Part shown: piece after piece, positions 1 through 13,000 of the stretch
Numbering within the stretch: the stretch's first letter is position 1
How the letters are laid out: every line of letters starts with the position of its first letter
Assembly: GCA_964023205.1 (NCBI GenBank)
Contig: OZ026843.1
Span: 5,503,029 to 5,567,028, forward strand
Source of the DNA: Lutraria lutraria
Lineage: Eukaryota > Mollusca > Bivalvia > Venerida > Mactridae
DNA length: 64,000 nucleotides
Reading direction: 5' to 3'
Position numbers and translations under genes: made by a program
The notes under the pieces: model-generated
What the model saw: the letters and a program-made list of their open reading frames with translations, nothing else
Told to the model about the DNA's origin: nothing
Databases searched by the model: none

Positions 1-3000
1 GTACCATGAAATATCGTGAAAAATGCAACAGAAAATGCTAAAAAATAAAATGCGTATAATTCGTTTTGCGGACATTTTAGATAATTGTCATGGACACCAC
101 AGGGATAAAATAAGAGTCATAGATTCAGATATAAATGTTTCTGTATTTTGTAACCAGATGCTATATAGTATGCACAAATTACTTAATAAAATGATGTTCT
201 ATTCTGCTATGTTCTGTTCTCCCTGAAGACATCACATGACAAAATGAAGATGCGCACTCGACTCAGAAAAGAGTATACAATGACTTCGACACTGTATTTG
301 AAGTATAACTTGACTAAGCCCAATTTTTGGCATTTTTTAGACAATTTCTATTAGTGTTTTCTGTTATTTGTCGTGAGAAGCGTTTAATATTTGCGTGCAT
401 AAAAACTATAAATCATTGAAAACAATTAATGCCGCATGAGGAACGCTCATTCAGTCATTTAAGCTCAGATCATCGCGCACTCGTGATTGATTTTCTATCG
501 TTGCCATGGATACCGTCGAACGCTCCAAAATACGTCATAAATCACAGAAATCTACGTTAAACCCGATACTATAGACGTCTGTGGTATGCAAGGAAAAAGA
601 GAAATTCTATCAGGATCATAACCAGGACACACTAAAAATGAAGTAAATTACTTGTCTTGTTATTTAGGGGAAAATAAATTGTTTTTGATAATTTTTGGAA
701 AACTGCGTATTTGTATTTTTTCTGCACATGTTTTGTTACTTTTTTGCTGTTTCCCTGTAAATGGCTGTAGTTTTGTTGGTGACGAACTGGAAAAAACATA
801 TTTTGAACGTTTCTTTTTCAATTAATGAATTTTTTATATGGATTTTACAAATATAGCACAGTCCTTGGTCAACTACACGTAATGATAATATACCACTGAA
901 AGTGTCTATATTTTCGACACTACTTAAACAATTTAAACACTTATCAATATACAAATATATTATAATTATTGTAACCAGAACTAGGTAGCTTTATAATGAG
1001 ACAAATTGTAAGTTAACAGAAGTGTATACATTTGATAGTAAACAGGCATCACTTGGAATTGAAACGTCAATAATAAGAATAAGGATTATTTTAGAGGTAT
1101 TATATCAGTAGTATGGTCCAAGTATTACATTCACACAGGCCACAAAAACATTAGTTTCAGTTTTAAATATGCATAAAGTTTACGCTAAACAGAGGCTGTA
1201 CTTAATCGATATCTAAACATCAAGTAAATCAAACTTTCTAAAAGGTATTCAAGATATGAGGTTATCTACTTTTTGTAGATTTGGAATTAAAAATACACGG
1301 AATACATTGACTATACTCTTATATAATTTAGCATTTACGATGAAAAAAAATAAAAAAAAGTAAATGATGGAATAGACTTATAAATACATGTAGTTCAATA
1401 TTTTATGCTATAAAATATTTCTGAAAGTGTTTTTGTTTTAAATTTATGTTCGTTGTTTTAATTTTGTTGTTCGATATCAAATGATTTCTAAAATAATTTA
1501 CTGTGAATTTTATTTCAAATGTATAATGATAAGATGTTGTATTTTGTTTTGTAATATACTTAATAACATACTTGTAGTCTAAATTGTATTTTTTCATAAC
1601 TGAAAGTGTGTTGAAATTATCTTTTTAACAGTAAAGTTTAACATTTTCAAAACAAAAAATTCAGCATTAATTTACCGCAATTTTTTCGTTTTATTTTCCC
1701 ATCGCACGGTAAGGATGAGAAAGAGAAAAAATGCATGTTATACTTTCTTACAAAAATTATTCAATTTATTAAATACCTGTTATTGTATGCTAATATTTCC
1801 AAAGAATGAATAGCCTAAAATCTATTCAAGGCACTTAAACTACATAGAAAGGACTAAGAGTTATTTTAGAAGGGTGCATAATTATCATTCAACGCAAAGG
1901 TCTTTGGCGAACATAATTATATTAGAGCAATTTCACACACAGCATTTACATATATTCATGACTTATTAATAGCTATTTTACCCCGTACCATCGTTTCTCT
2001 CTACGCCAAGCCGCAATGATTTGACATAATACATTAAGAAGTATTATATTTTACGGAACCTGTTCCTCACAGCGAGGATTCTTGTAAAATTTGGATGTCA
2101 GATGTGTAGTTAATGAACACTAGGCTTATCAAATTGCAAATAACACATGATGTTGTCTATATTAACTATGAATGATCGCAGCATGCACAACTTATTGGTC
2201 AATTTGGCGTAGATATTAACGTGAGGTCAATTAAAGGGAGGCAAACGCGTTAACACGACCAAATATGGATATCATAGTTGCTTCCCTTTGACAACATATA
2301 AGCTGGTCCCCGTTGGCTCTTAGTGCATGTACTGCTCCTTCGATGCGCTGCAACATGGAACGGCAACCAGTGTATGATTTTGGATTGTCTCCCATTGTAT
2401 GTGATTAATTTATCATCAAGTTTCTTTCAAGTTATTCATATTATACCACGGCCTCTTAATAACGGATTGTCCACATTCCAGAATAAACTAAGGCGATGCA
2501 GTTCAAAACCTCAGATTTTGTTCAAATTATGCCGCTGTTCAAACAAAAGGTATCGTCAGCACAATTATGCTGTACTCTCAACAAAACGTGGTCACTCCAC
2601 CTATTCCCGTTTATGTTGATGTTAGTAATTAGAACTTACAATTAGAACTTATATTGTTGCTCCACTTTGCCAATATAATCATTAATCTCTACTTCTTATC
2701 ACGAGAACAGCCGCACCTCGTTCTGCTTTTAGTTCCTATTAATCAAGGCAGGTTTTAATGTAACACGAGTCTTTCGAATCTAAATTACCCAGTGGTGCTA
2801 TATTGCCGTATCTAACGCCTAATTTTGTGCCCACTGTTTGCCTTCTGATATTGCTAGAAAATACATTTGGAGACAGACTCATTTTTAAACTTCATATTCA
2901 AGTATAACCGAATTTCTACCAGTTTATTCTGTTAAATCTGTGGATCCGGTTCAGAGCAAAGTCTGAAATAATTCCCTGTTTTGGAACATTCGTTTGGCGC

Positions 3001-4560
3001 ATAATTATGTATGAATGTGAATATTCATGCGTATATAATATAACCGTATATTTCAAGAACACAGACAGGTCTCCCAAATTGTGTATGTTTCATTAATATT
3101 AGGGATGTGACTGTGGCTTTTTAGAACGTGAACAAAAAAACGTATTCATATGTACCTTGTTTTTTTACAACTTAGAGTCACGGAATTACACGTACCGATT
3201 ATCCAGGTTTATGTCAATGGCCGAAAAGAAGCCAACTACACCACAACACGAAGCATTATAAGGCTTGTAAGGATCTGCATTCACCGAGAGGATCCAAATG
3301 GTAGGCGACGATAACCCAACACATGATCTGAAAGAAACACCCATTGAACGCGTCTTATACGGTAGTTATATAGTCAGATGCAATGAGATTAAGCAGTTCA
3401 ACGAGGCTTAGTCTTCAGTATGTTGTCAGTGGTGTGAGCAGATACTGGTTTTCATTTTGTTGTTCATGTGCAACACGGGACAATACTTTATGGCAAATAC
3501 ATCGATGCCCTTGGAAGAGAAGTACTTCAAATACTACTCGTGGCTCAGTAAACCTATATCTTAGTTGGGTTTGATGTCACACCAACAGTTTGGGCCATAC
3601 TTATGGCCTTTTTTTCAACCGCCGAGGTAAGCCCTTTGCATGTAGCTGATTATAACCATCGAACATACTTCAACAGTCAGCTTCCCAAACGTGTTTTTTT
3701 CACGGGGTAATCTGATAAAATTGAATTGTCAAATCCATGTTACACTAATTTCGGATGTACGTACTTTCGGACAATACTTCATTTTAATTCAATGTAACTT
3801 TGTAGATGAACGATGAAATTATTAGTCATTCGACCAAAATTAATGAAACCATCGCATTTCACAGTCTGTTTAATGAGGACTCAGCAACGTTAACCCGTAC
3901 TATCGTTAGCAGTTGACAGTGCTTGTGACCAAACACTTTCATGCAACTCACATGATTCACGTTCACGACGCATTTTCGTGAGTTAAGATTTGAAATACAA
4001 CCATGTAATGGATTGAAAAAAAAGATCAGATTTATATCAATTAAATGTCGTAGTCTATGGTTCGTTCACATGATCTGATGTGTGAGGAAGGTGACTTACA
4101 AAATGTAACTTTATCAAAAACATTTATCTGGACTTCAAAATATTCAAAACCCATTAAGAGTGTCAGCAACATGTTCGGTGAATTATTTACCGATCAAATT
4201 GAAATTCATATGAACACATTAAGGCTGATTTGTATAACATCAAAGGTGTTAACACCCGATTGTAGCCGTCACTTTAATGTTTGGTGTGAGGTAGCGGTCG
4301 ATCACGTGATATTGTTATCCAATCAGAATGTATGCATGTGTCTATCATTCCTCGTTTGAACAAAGAAACTAGCATGAATGAAACGCATGGAGTGAGCATT
4401 ATCTATGCCCACCGTTCGTTAACATTGTTAATGTTTAAGTTAATAATTGTTCAAGGAAACTTTTAGATGAAGTAATTCATAATTGAACGAGCCTTTGAGT
4501 GTTGGTTGAAGAACAGACAAACCTCGATAATGAAGACACCCTTATAGGTCCTTAAAATCG
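1..4560. other. AT-rich stretch with no recognisable gene
   Basis: Open frames here are short (100 codons or fewer), several open only from GTG or TTG, and none shows a domain, signal peptide or codon pattern that I recognise. Isolated exons of an unrecognised gene cannot be excluded by eye. Confidence 0.5.
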
Positions 4561-4563
4561 GGG

Positions 4564-5048
4564 CTAGTATTGAGATGGTCTGGTTCCCGGACGTGCTCTA
4601 CAATTACGTCAGGCAAAGCTCAATAATGGCGACCTTCAGTGGTAATGCACAGGCAACGGATTAATTTTATTTTGACTGACAATTTGTGATGTTATGCCTA
4701 ATTTTAATTGTTTATGTACTAATATTGTAACAGCGGTGAGATATTCTAATGATCATTCTTATTTGTTGATATATATACTTTCATGAAGTAGCTATGACTT
4801 CGGACGTGACTCGTCGTGAGTCTTTATAGTTTCCAAAAAAATCTTTTGTGATCATCTAAATAACGGACATCTATGATATATATTATATAAACAGGATTCA
4901 TTCCCAACCCTCACAAGCACTTGATCACTTGATATAAGAAAATACCCATAGTTTAGAATGTACAGTGGGCGCCGCCATTATTGCGCTTTGCCTGACCCGA
5001 TAACATAGTGCAAGGGGAAGGAACTCAAGACTAGTATTGAGATGGTCT
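4564..5048. repeat. Inverted-repeat element candidate with 18-bp flanking direct repeats
   Basis: A 24-bp terminal inverted repeat lies at 4608-4631 (starting GTCAGGCAAAG) and 4973-4996 (ending CTTTGCCTGAC), with one mismatch. Both sides are framed by the same 18-bp direct repeat CTAGTATTGAGATGGTCT at 4564-4581 and 5031-5048. The roughly 390-bp interior has no coding potential. This fits a non-autonomous DNA element inserted near or into an older repeat. I do not recognise the family. Confidence 0.5.
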
Positions 5049-5642
5049 CAAAATCTAGTTGCCGCATAAGTCGAAAAAAAGAGATCGTAATAATAAACTA
5101 GTTGCCTTGATACTTAATGTGATCGCTATTTGTGTTTTTATTGCATAATGTTGAACAATATTGTGTATTTACACGCGTCACAAAACATCGTCAACACGTG
5201 CATGTATATACTACAAAGAATCGACTTGTTTTATAAAGTAACCCGTATGAGTTACTTTTCTGTATTACTGTGACTAGTTTGTCTCCGGCGTTGGTTTTTA
5301 GATGGGGCGTCAGTTGGATATCGTCAAAAGGGGTAGTTCAATGTCTTTTGGATGCTTATTACCTAGTTAATGGTGTTCGTAGACAGATCAGGGGAAGTAA
5401 TCCACACAGAATAAGGTTAGGCTTTTTCCATTTGACTCTAGCAGTCTACACAGCAAGCCCAATGTGCTCTGTTGATCTAATGCCTGAATGTTCACCTAGA
5501 GGTTTCGGGTTTTGAGTTGGAGTTTTGAACATTTTTATCCTTATGAGTTTAAAAACAAATGGTTTGATCATATTCGCTGTCCAGTTGATTTGTTGGTCCA
5601 TTGGTTAACATGAGATGTCTGGTCTGCCATATTTTAAGTATA

Positions 5643-5824
5643 CAGTGAAACCTCCATAAACGGTCACCTTCGAAAAACAGCCACCTCCCTGTTACATCCA
5701 GTAAGTATACTAACAACCTTAAAAGAGGTTTTTACTCTATTTTCACTCTCTTATCAACAGCCTTCTCATTCCAACAGCTATTGTTGACCTTCCCATTGGT
5801 GGCTGTTGTAGGGAGGTTGCGCTG
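5643..5824. mobile_element. Short MITE with CAGTGAAACCTC-type inverted ends (pogo-like)
   Basis: The element starts CAGTGAAACCTCCATAAACG and ends with the imperfect inverse GGAGGTTGCGCTG. It is flanked by TA on both sides (5641-5642 and 5825-5826). Subterminal GGTCACC and GGTGGC motifs are also inverted. A CAGTRRAACCTC terminus with a TA target duplication is characteristic of pogo/Tigger-type Tc1-mariner elements. At 182 bp it cannot encode a transposase, so it would be non-autonomous. Confidence 0.6.
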
Positions 5825-5852
5825 TAGCTTAGTTACTGAATTTTTATTTCGA

Positions 5853-5935
5853 TGATGAATGGATCAAGTGGTTAGCCTCTGTCTAGTAACCATTAGTCCA
5901 TCAGTACTGTGTGTTCGAACCCAACCAGGACCAGA
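5853..5935 (+). repeat. tRNA-like SINE head
   Basis: An RNA polymerase III A-box-like motif (TGGATCAAGTGG) is followed about 50 bp later by a B-box (GTGTTCGAACCC). The intervening sequence does not fold as a convincing functional tRNA, so a tRNA-derived SINE fragment is the best reading. It begins about 30 bp after the MITE at 5643-5824. Confidence 0.5.
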
Positions 5936-6458
5936 ATAACTTGAGGAAGCTGTCGAGAAGCTTAGGGAAGTTTGGCGTTTTTTCTACCAAGTACATGTAT
6001 ATCTTGGATCTTCATACCTGTTTAAAGATTGAACAAAGCAATATGACCTCGGCTTTTGTCCCAAGTAAAGGCCCAAAAATATATTTCAAACAATCACAAA
6101 GCAAGATTATTTAACTTCCGGTTCCAATTACACGTGATAGTAAAAACAAACAAAACACAGAAGTTGTATTATCTTGTGAAACAATACAGCCCGTAAACAG
6201 GAAATTATCAATCAACACATACATGCATGTTTTTGTTTGCTAAGATATTTTGTATTCCAAGAGCTGATCAACTTTTTAGATTGTTTGTATGCAAAATAAA
6301 CAATTCTATGTCTTCAACACCTCCAGCTACATACAGACAGACCAGTAAACAATGACCATCAAAGGTTATAGTTGACTGTATGAGATGCCAGTGAGAACAA
6401 AATTGGCATTCTTAATACCAGGTCATGTTACTAAATAGATATACATTCTAAAGAGAGA

Positions 6459-6605
6459 TCCGCCTCCGTGGTCGAGTGGTTAAGGTCGCTGACTTCAAAT
6501 CAATGTAACCTCTCGCTGATAGAGGGTTCGAGCCTAGCTACCTACCATGTCCCTTTATGTGAGATAGTAGGCAGTTACTAACAAAGAATTGGAGTCTAGT
6601 ACTGG
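6459..6605 (+). repeat. tRNA-derived SINE (copy 1)
   Basis: The head CCGCCTCCGTGGTCGAGTGG carries an A-box, and GGTTCGAGCCT at 6525-6535 is the B-box. A body beginning ACCATGTCCCTTTATG follows. A second copy with the same head and body lies at 21361-21540, which shows that this is a dispersed repeat and not a tRNA gene. The head resembles a Ser/Leu-type tRNA, but the extra arm and acceptor stem are not intact. Confidence 0.7.
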
Positions 6606-6804
6606 TACATCAATCTCCGGAGACATTTATTTATACGTATACGCATATTTGTTCAGTTGTATGAGGTTCGAAGCCGCTCAAACAGCTAGGGTTATATGGC
6701 GACTTTACCATATTTAACAGAGGAGGAAGACCCAAGGCGTATACCTGCCTAAAACCTGACCTTTCATAAGCTTGTTTGTCAGGTTCCTCACATGTGATAT
6801 GTGT

Positions 6805-6845
6805 CATGGGTGGGATTCGAACCCATAGAAGCTTAGCTGGTGTCG
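6805..6845 (-). repeat. tRNA-like fragment on the minus strand
   Basis: Read on the minus strand, the segment contains a good B-box (GGGTTCGAATCCCA) but no clear A-box. It lies about 200 bp beyond SINE copy 1 in the opposite orientation and is followed by a poly-G tract at about 6846-6856. Probably a truncated SINE. Confidence 0.35.
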
Positions 6846-6859
6846 GGGGGGGGGGGAGG

Positions 6860-9580
6860 GGCTAGATAGTGCTGTTCAGGGATCTTAACTTTTGGTTTTA
6901 CTACCATTACATATTTGCGTATTGTTTTTTTTCTTATATGAAACAAGGTTTCAAAAAACATGTTTAGTCATATTAGATTAGAATAATACAGCCAAACATG
7001 TATATTACGAACATTTGAGAACAACAGAAAGGAGTCTATTTGAGAAGTTGTATTTATAGGCTAAACAAACTCAAAATGCTAATTTAAATGACGTGGAGGC
7101 GGTGTCTTCTTGTGGTTCTTTGTTACTTTGAACTGACATAGTGAAGAACTATTTCGTTAACTTATGACACGGTACCAGTTCCAACATATTCGTACACTGT
7201 ACATCAGTAATCCCGGATTCAAGCTCGGGACCAATTTTCAGTTCCAATCGACCCTGGTTAGTGACAATTATGAGTAATGGGGGGGGGGGGGGTCAATGTA
7301 GTTATTGAAATCAGTTACATGTATACTGACTGCTTTTAAATGAATATCACAATAAAGCAAAATTACTATTTTTAAGAAGTTAAATGTTTGAGTATTGCAC
7401 GAGAAACAATTCTATGGGGTGTTGATGAAAATACCCATTAACCTATGTATGTGTCTTGCAAATGTAAGCATATGTTTGTATTGTAGGAAAGAAAATAAAT
7501 TGTTTTGAAGCGTTTAAAAGACACATAATCTACAAACAAATCTAACAAGTCTGTAAGACGCTTTATGAAACAAACTTCCCACTTCCCTGATATGATATTT
7601 AGCTGAGATAAATTTGGCTCAGTTTTCAATACTTACAATGACCAGGTAATTTATCAAATTTCACGTCAATAAAAACTCTGTCGCATACCCAGCGAGAGAT
7701 CTTTGAAATTGGACACACTTTTCACAGCGGCTGTATTCAATGCGAGCTTCTAAATTTGACTTTTATGAAATGTGCCTTTATACAAAAAGATGCTTTTGAG
7801 CCTGGATCTTCATACACAAACTTAAGGATAAATTGGTTTAAATGTTATATACCAAAACATCGTTTTATAAAGAGCCCTTTCAACAGATGTTGACAAATCG
7901 TATATATTTTGTCACAGTTTCGTAATGAAAAATGACACTTCACGAAAAGCGCATCTCTGTACATCTTTATATAACCGTATGATTAATCAAACAAGCTAAA
8001 AACGATTTATAAAGTTTAAACATCATTATATTAGTAAACTAATAGACATTTTATACATCCTTACAATTTTAATGTTATTAACTGAGATACGTGCACTATT
8101 TGGAAGCACTTAAATGATTGGCTATTCACGAGTCCTGGTAACAGTTAGGCTTCATACACAGACTGGTCTGAAACATCTATTTCTTACCATAGACACCGAG
8201 TACCTTGCGCACAATGTGCAATATAAACAAACACATATGTTGTTATAAATTATTGTAAGCAATAACTATGTCAATCAAATCATTAAGCAATATAATTGAA
8301 TGTCAATGTACGTGTATGCCATTTCTTTACTAGTATGTACGATATTAGTTATAAAAATCTGTAAGACGAGTAATTAGCCTATAGCTAACATACACACATA
8401 AGCAGTTTGAGACATAAGAACATGTCATGGTAACAGAAGAGTTCCATAAATCATACATGAGTTTGGTAGTACCCTTAATTACTTGACCTTTCCGTACTAA
8501 AACGAAATAGAGATGGTACAAACTCTACACTTCCATCGAACGGGCATGTTTGTCACATCTTTCACATGGACCTCAGGACACATAGTAAAACCTCACTTAG
8601 CGATCACTTTAATATCTAAACGACATTATCGTTATACTCGCATCCGACCAGTTTCCAAAGCTTCCTCAATGTTTCAACTGTTCCATAAGGCCAGCTCAAT
8701 ATAATTAGTTTGGTCCTAAGTGCTGTCTACATATCGAGATGTCACAGAATAATAAAGCCTTTTAATAAGACATTGTATTGATCGACCTAATAAAACTTAT
8801 TTCAATACTAGAAACTCGGTTGGCATGAAATCTAACTTACTTACACAAATCAAAACAAACATGCGTGCACAATATTCTGGTTCCATTGGATTGAAACATA
8901 ATGAATAAAGATTGCGAAGTGTACACTCTGTGACATGAACCTCTTAGGCCTATTACAAAGATTTACATTTACGTGTACATTTGTGTATCTTAGCTACAAT
9001 AGAAGACTTAATACTCAAAAACCTTAAAGCATCTTGCTTCTGAATGAAAAGTGTTTTATCTTATTGATAATTTTGGGTACCTATTGTCAGCTGATAAAGG
9101 ATATTGTTTGAAATGTATACAGGTCATGTTCACTTGCAAGATTTGTAAGTTCAAAATTAACTAAGTAATGTCCATGAAACGGGCACCTGTAATTGTGTAC
9201 ACACGTCTCATTGCGTAATAAGATCAACTTCAATATAAACTGCTTCATCTTTAAATTGTAAAATAATATATATAAAACATCTTGTATTCGTGTAATGATA
9301 TTTACATCTAAGAAGATATCATTTGCATTGGTATACATAACATTATGTATCATGATACAGTATTATGACATCCTGATTAAATTGAGATTTGGATGTATTT
9401 TCTTCCCAGCAATTAACTTTGATTGTCAAAGCCAGTTGGATAGTGATTAACCCACAAACTATATTTGTTTTTTAATGATATGATTAAAAATAAAGCTTTT
9501 CGTCCCCCATACGTTTCTTTATAATAGTATTCATAGCTATATCTATTTGCGATACTTATAATGCTATATGCTACTATATG
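6860..9580. other. No recognisable gene
   Basis: AT-rich sequence with a poly-G run near 7279-7293 and only short open frames lacking any recognisable domain. Confidence 0.45.
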
Positions 9581-9582
9581 CC

Positions 9583-9765
9583 ATCATCATTAAGCTCACC
9601 ACCACCACCACCATCATCATCGTCATCATCATCATCATTAACCTCACCATCATGATTATCATCATCAACGTCACCACCACTATCATCATAAAAATCATGA
9701 CCCTCACCACGACAACATCCACTATCACCACACCAACATCACCATCATCATCATGATCATCATTA
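9583..9765. repeat. CAT/CAC trinucleotide microsatellite
   Basis: Imperfect runs of CAT, CAC and ATC triplets fill the interval. They create an artificial open frame rich in Thr and Ile that should not be read as a gene. A looser TTATTG-rich tract follows to about 10030. Confidence 0.9.
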
Positions 9766-10030
9766 CTGAAGTCATTGCTGTTATCATATTTTCTTGTTGC
9801 AGATTTTTCGTCATAGTATAATTATTGTTAAACTCGTTCATGATTATTGTCATTATCATTATTAGTTATTATTGTGTAAATTATTATTGTTATAATCGTT
9901 AGTGGCTGCATACTTTATTGTATTAATTGTGTTGTTATTAATTATTGTTATTGTTGTCATGCTAGCTAAACACGTTATTATCATTACTGGTTGCAGATTA
10001 TTTGGTATGGTTGTTGTTGTTATAAATTAT

Positions 10031-13000
10031 AGTTTGTTTGACGGTATCTTCTAAATCTCTGCAATGGATGAATACAATACATAATGATATACAAAATGTG
10101 TTGTAGCCTACACGAGACATGTAATTATACATTTGGTCATAAACTATAAGCTGAAAGTTATTAATTACAAGTATTACCATTTAATATATTTATCAACGTC
10201 TATACAGATATCTTCTAGCTATTAATTAGATATCGTAATCAGATGTTTAACAAGGTTAATTGGGTAAGATAACATTCGTGCTAATGAAAATTAAGCGAAT
10301 TAAACATTTTAGTACAAAGACCAGTAATTTAACATCAATTAGTAACATGATAACACAGATCTGCTTATTTGAATAGTTCGATACATTATACAGTGAACAG
10401 CAAAATAAATGCCCCGGTTGATATCTTTTGATATGCAAACTGACTAAAGACCTAAAATTTTCTTGAATAAAAAGACCAATCATAATAAATCAACAATGAA
10501 TTATTTTGCTTTTGCTGCATTTGAACAATATTAAATGATATATGGTTTAGTAACGTGAAAAAATATATCTTAAAATAGGGCGTTTCTTCCGCAGTACACT
10601 GTAACTATAGACAATACTTCATTTGACTAAATACAGGATAAATGAGCAAAATAAGACACACTAAGATATATTAAGAGAGTTCATAGTCATTTCATCAAAC
10701 GAAGTATGAAAATTAAGTAGATTTCAAAAGAAACTGAATGTATTTGATGGATTTATATGCTATTGAATTAGTGTATGATATAAATACCTACGCACTTATA
10801 TTTTGTCTTGAGCCAAAGATGACATGTTTAATGAAAATCTTAGTATATATATTTTGGTTACAGCATTATCACCACTGCTGTTTGATCAGAATATCTTAAA
10901 CTTTAAATAGTGGATGTAATTATTTTCAACACAAAATGTCAACATGGCGTTTGTTAAAGTCAACACATATTTATATACTTTTTATTTTTTAACGTAAAAC
11001 ATATACATTTTGTATGATAGAAATAAAACTTCCCATATCAAACATTGTTTTGTTTCACTAGAATCAAAACATTTTAATGTGTAGTTTTAAAAGTTAAACA
11101 TGTACTGTTTTAATATTTATTCAGTGTTGTTTTGATGTGCAGTGCCTTTCAGCTAATGTTACGTAAATTGAATACATTGACGCAATACACACGTCAGGTG
11201 ATTCTTTATAAGCGAAGAAATCATAGAGCGGACGTTCGAAAATGATTAAAACTATTCAATTAGCATTATGATATTTCAGAGCCATTTATTCCAATATATA
11301 CCATTCATCTCAACCGTTAGTAAATTAACAAACTAAGTATAGTTGCGAAAGTCTTGCGAACTTGTGTTTGTGTTAATCATGCAACATAGAGGCTCACAGG
11401 GAAGACTGGGTTTACCCAACTGTTTTGCCTCTTTAAATAAAGTCATTAATATATATTATTATTATTATTAAGTGTCATATTTACAACCCATCTGATCATT
11501 ATCTCCTGATTGTCTTGATGCAAATCTAGTATTTGCTTTTAAATAGATTATCATAGTCAGTAGATACAATGTAGATTAATTTCGGTTTTGGCAATACATG
11601 ACACATTGTGAAATACACGAACTAGAAGAAAAAAATCTTTAGAATATACTCAAATTATTTAGAAAAAAACATGACATGTACACCAGCACCATGGTTAACA
11701 CAAACAGCGAGGACTCTGATTTCCATGGTGGGCATTACTCAGTATGTTTATAAATCACACAATACAGAAACTTTCATTGGTGTGCGTCAGTTTTGATATT
11801 TCGGATTTAATATGTTCTGATATAACATCTGACCTAAACACAATGTTGTATTACATTACAATACAGATTGCTATATCTATATTATTGATAGCTGTTACGT
11901 CTCAGCGCGTCATGGCAACCGTTTGTGTCTGCAAGATAAGCTAACCTATCTTGTAACATGTCTGTTAACAAATACATTTAATCGAAATACCATATGCACT
12001 TGAAAAAGAAAGTGTTATGTGCAAGGGTTGTTTATAATTTGTAAAAACTCATCATCCACATTTAACTCCCTGCTCGTATGACTAAAGATAACAAACACGG
12101 GGAGTGTTCGTCACTAGAGAAGAGAACCCCTCCTCTATGTTATTGCTCCGTGCGCAAGATACAAATATATTACATTTTATTGCTGGTCTGTCGACTAAAG
12201 TCTGTCATAATTTATACGTGAATGGACCTTTAACAGATAAGCGATTGAATATTCAATTACGCATGCTGTTCACAGGGCAGTTTTATATACGTAATTTATC
12301 ATTTCAGCGCCGTTCATCAAACAAAGTCTACTTTCAGTTTATTGATACCAACACTAACTCGAGTGTGTCATAAATGTAGCGAAGATATGAACTTAAAATA
12401 GCATCACACATCAGTATGTTTGTATATGTTATACCTTAGTGTTACAATCACGTGTAAATATACATCTATTGTTATAAAATTGACTTAGATATGTTCAGAG
12501 ATACGTATAACTCTTTGAAATGAACCGAACATGAAAATATATATATATCATAGTTAGAGTTAATCTTATTTCATGAATAATTGATACAACAATGGTTCTC
12601 TGAAATAGATTTTAACGAAAAATACTGAACAAAGTGTCCATTAATTGTTAATTAAAATCAGCAAATTGGACCCAACAGGTTGTTAAACTGATAGACAACT
12701 CACCTGGCGGAAGATGGATAAATCCAAGTATTCCAGTCCAATATCCGGTTCGTAATTGCAGGTTAACAAAGTGCCGCAAAAACCCCACAAAACCGAATCT
12801 GTTGTTATTGTACACAAATTCGGATCTACAGGGTATGTGCAAGCAACTGATCTTCACATTTTATCCATTTTTAGTAATCCAGTCTACTTGATTAACGCCG
12901 TCACACAAAATTCAATATTATCACTCCAGCCTCCGTCTCTTCCTCCTGGGGGCGGCCATTTTAAAAATGGCGGCTACCGGTGGATACAGATCTTCGCGAA

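Noticed and set aside
2323..2619. 98-codon frame
   Set aside because: It opens from GTG, has no recognisable domain, no signal peptide and no supporting splice sites.
6459..6540. Functional tRNA gene
   Set aside because: The A- and B-boxes are good, but the stems do not close and a second copy with the same non-tRNA body exists at 21361, so it is a SINE.
9568..9756. 62-codon frame rich in Thr and Ile
   Set aside because: It is entirely the CAT/CAC microsatellite read as codons.
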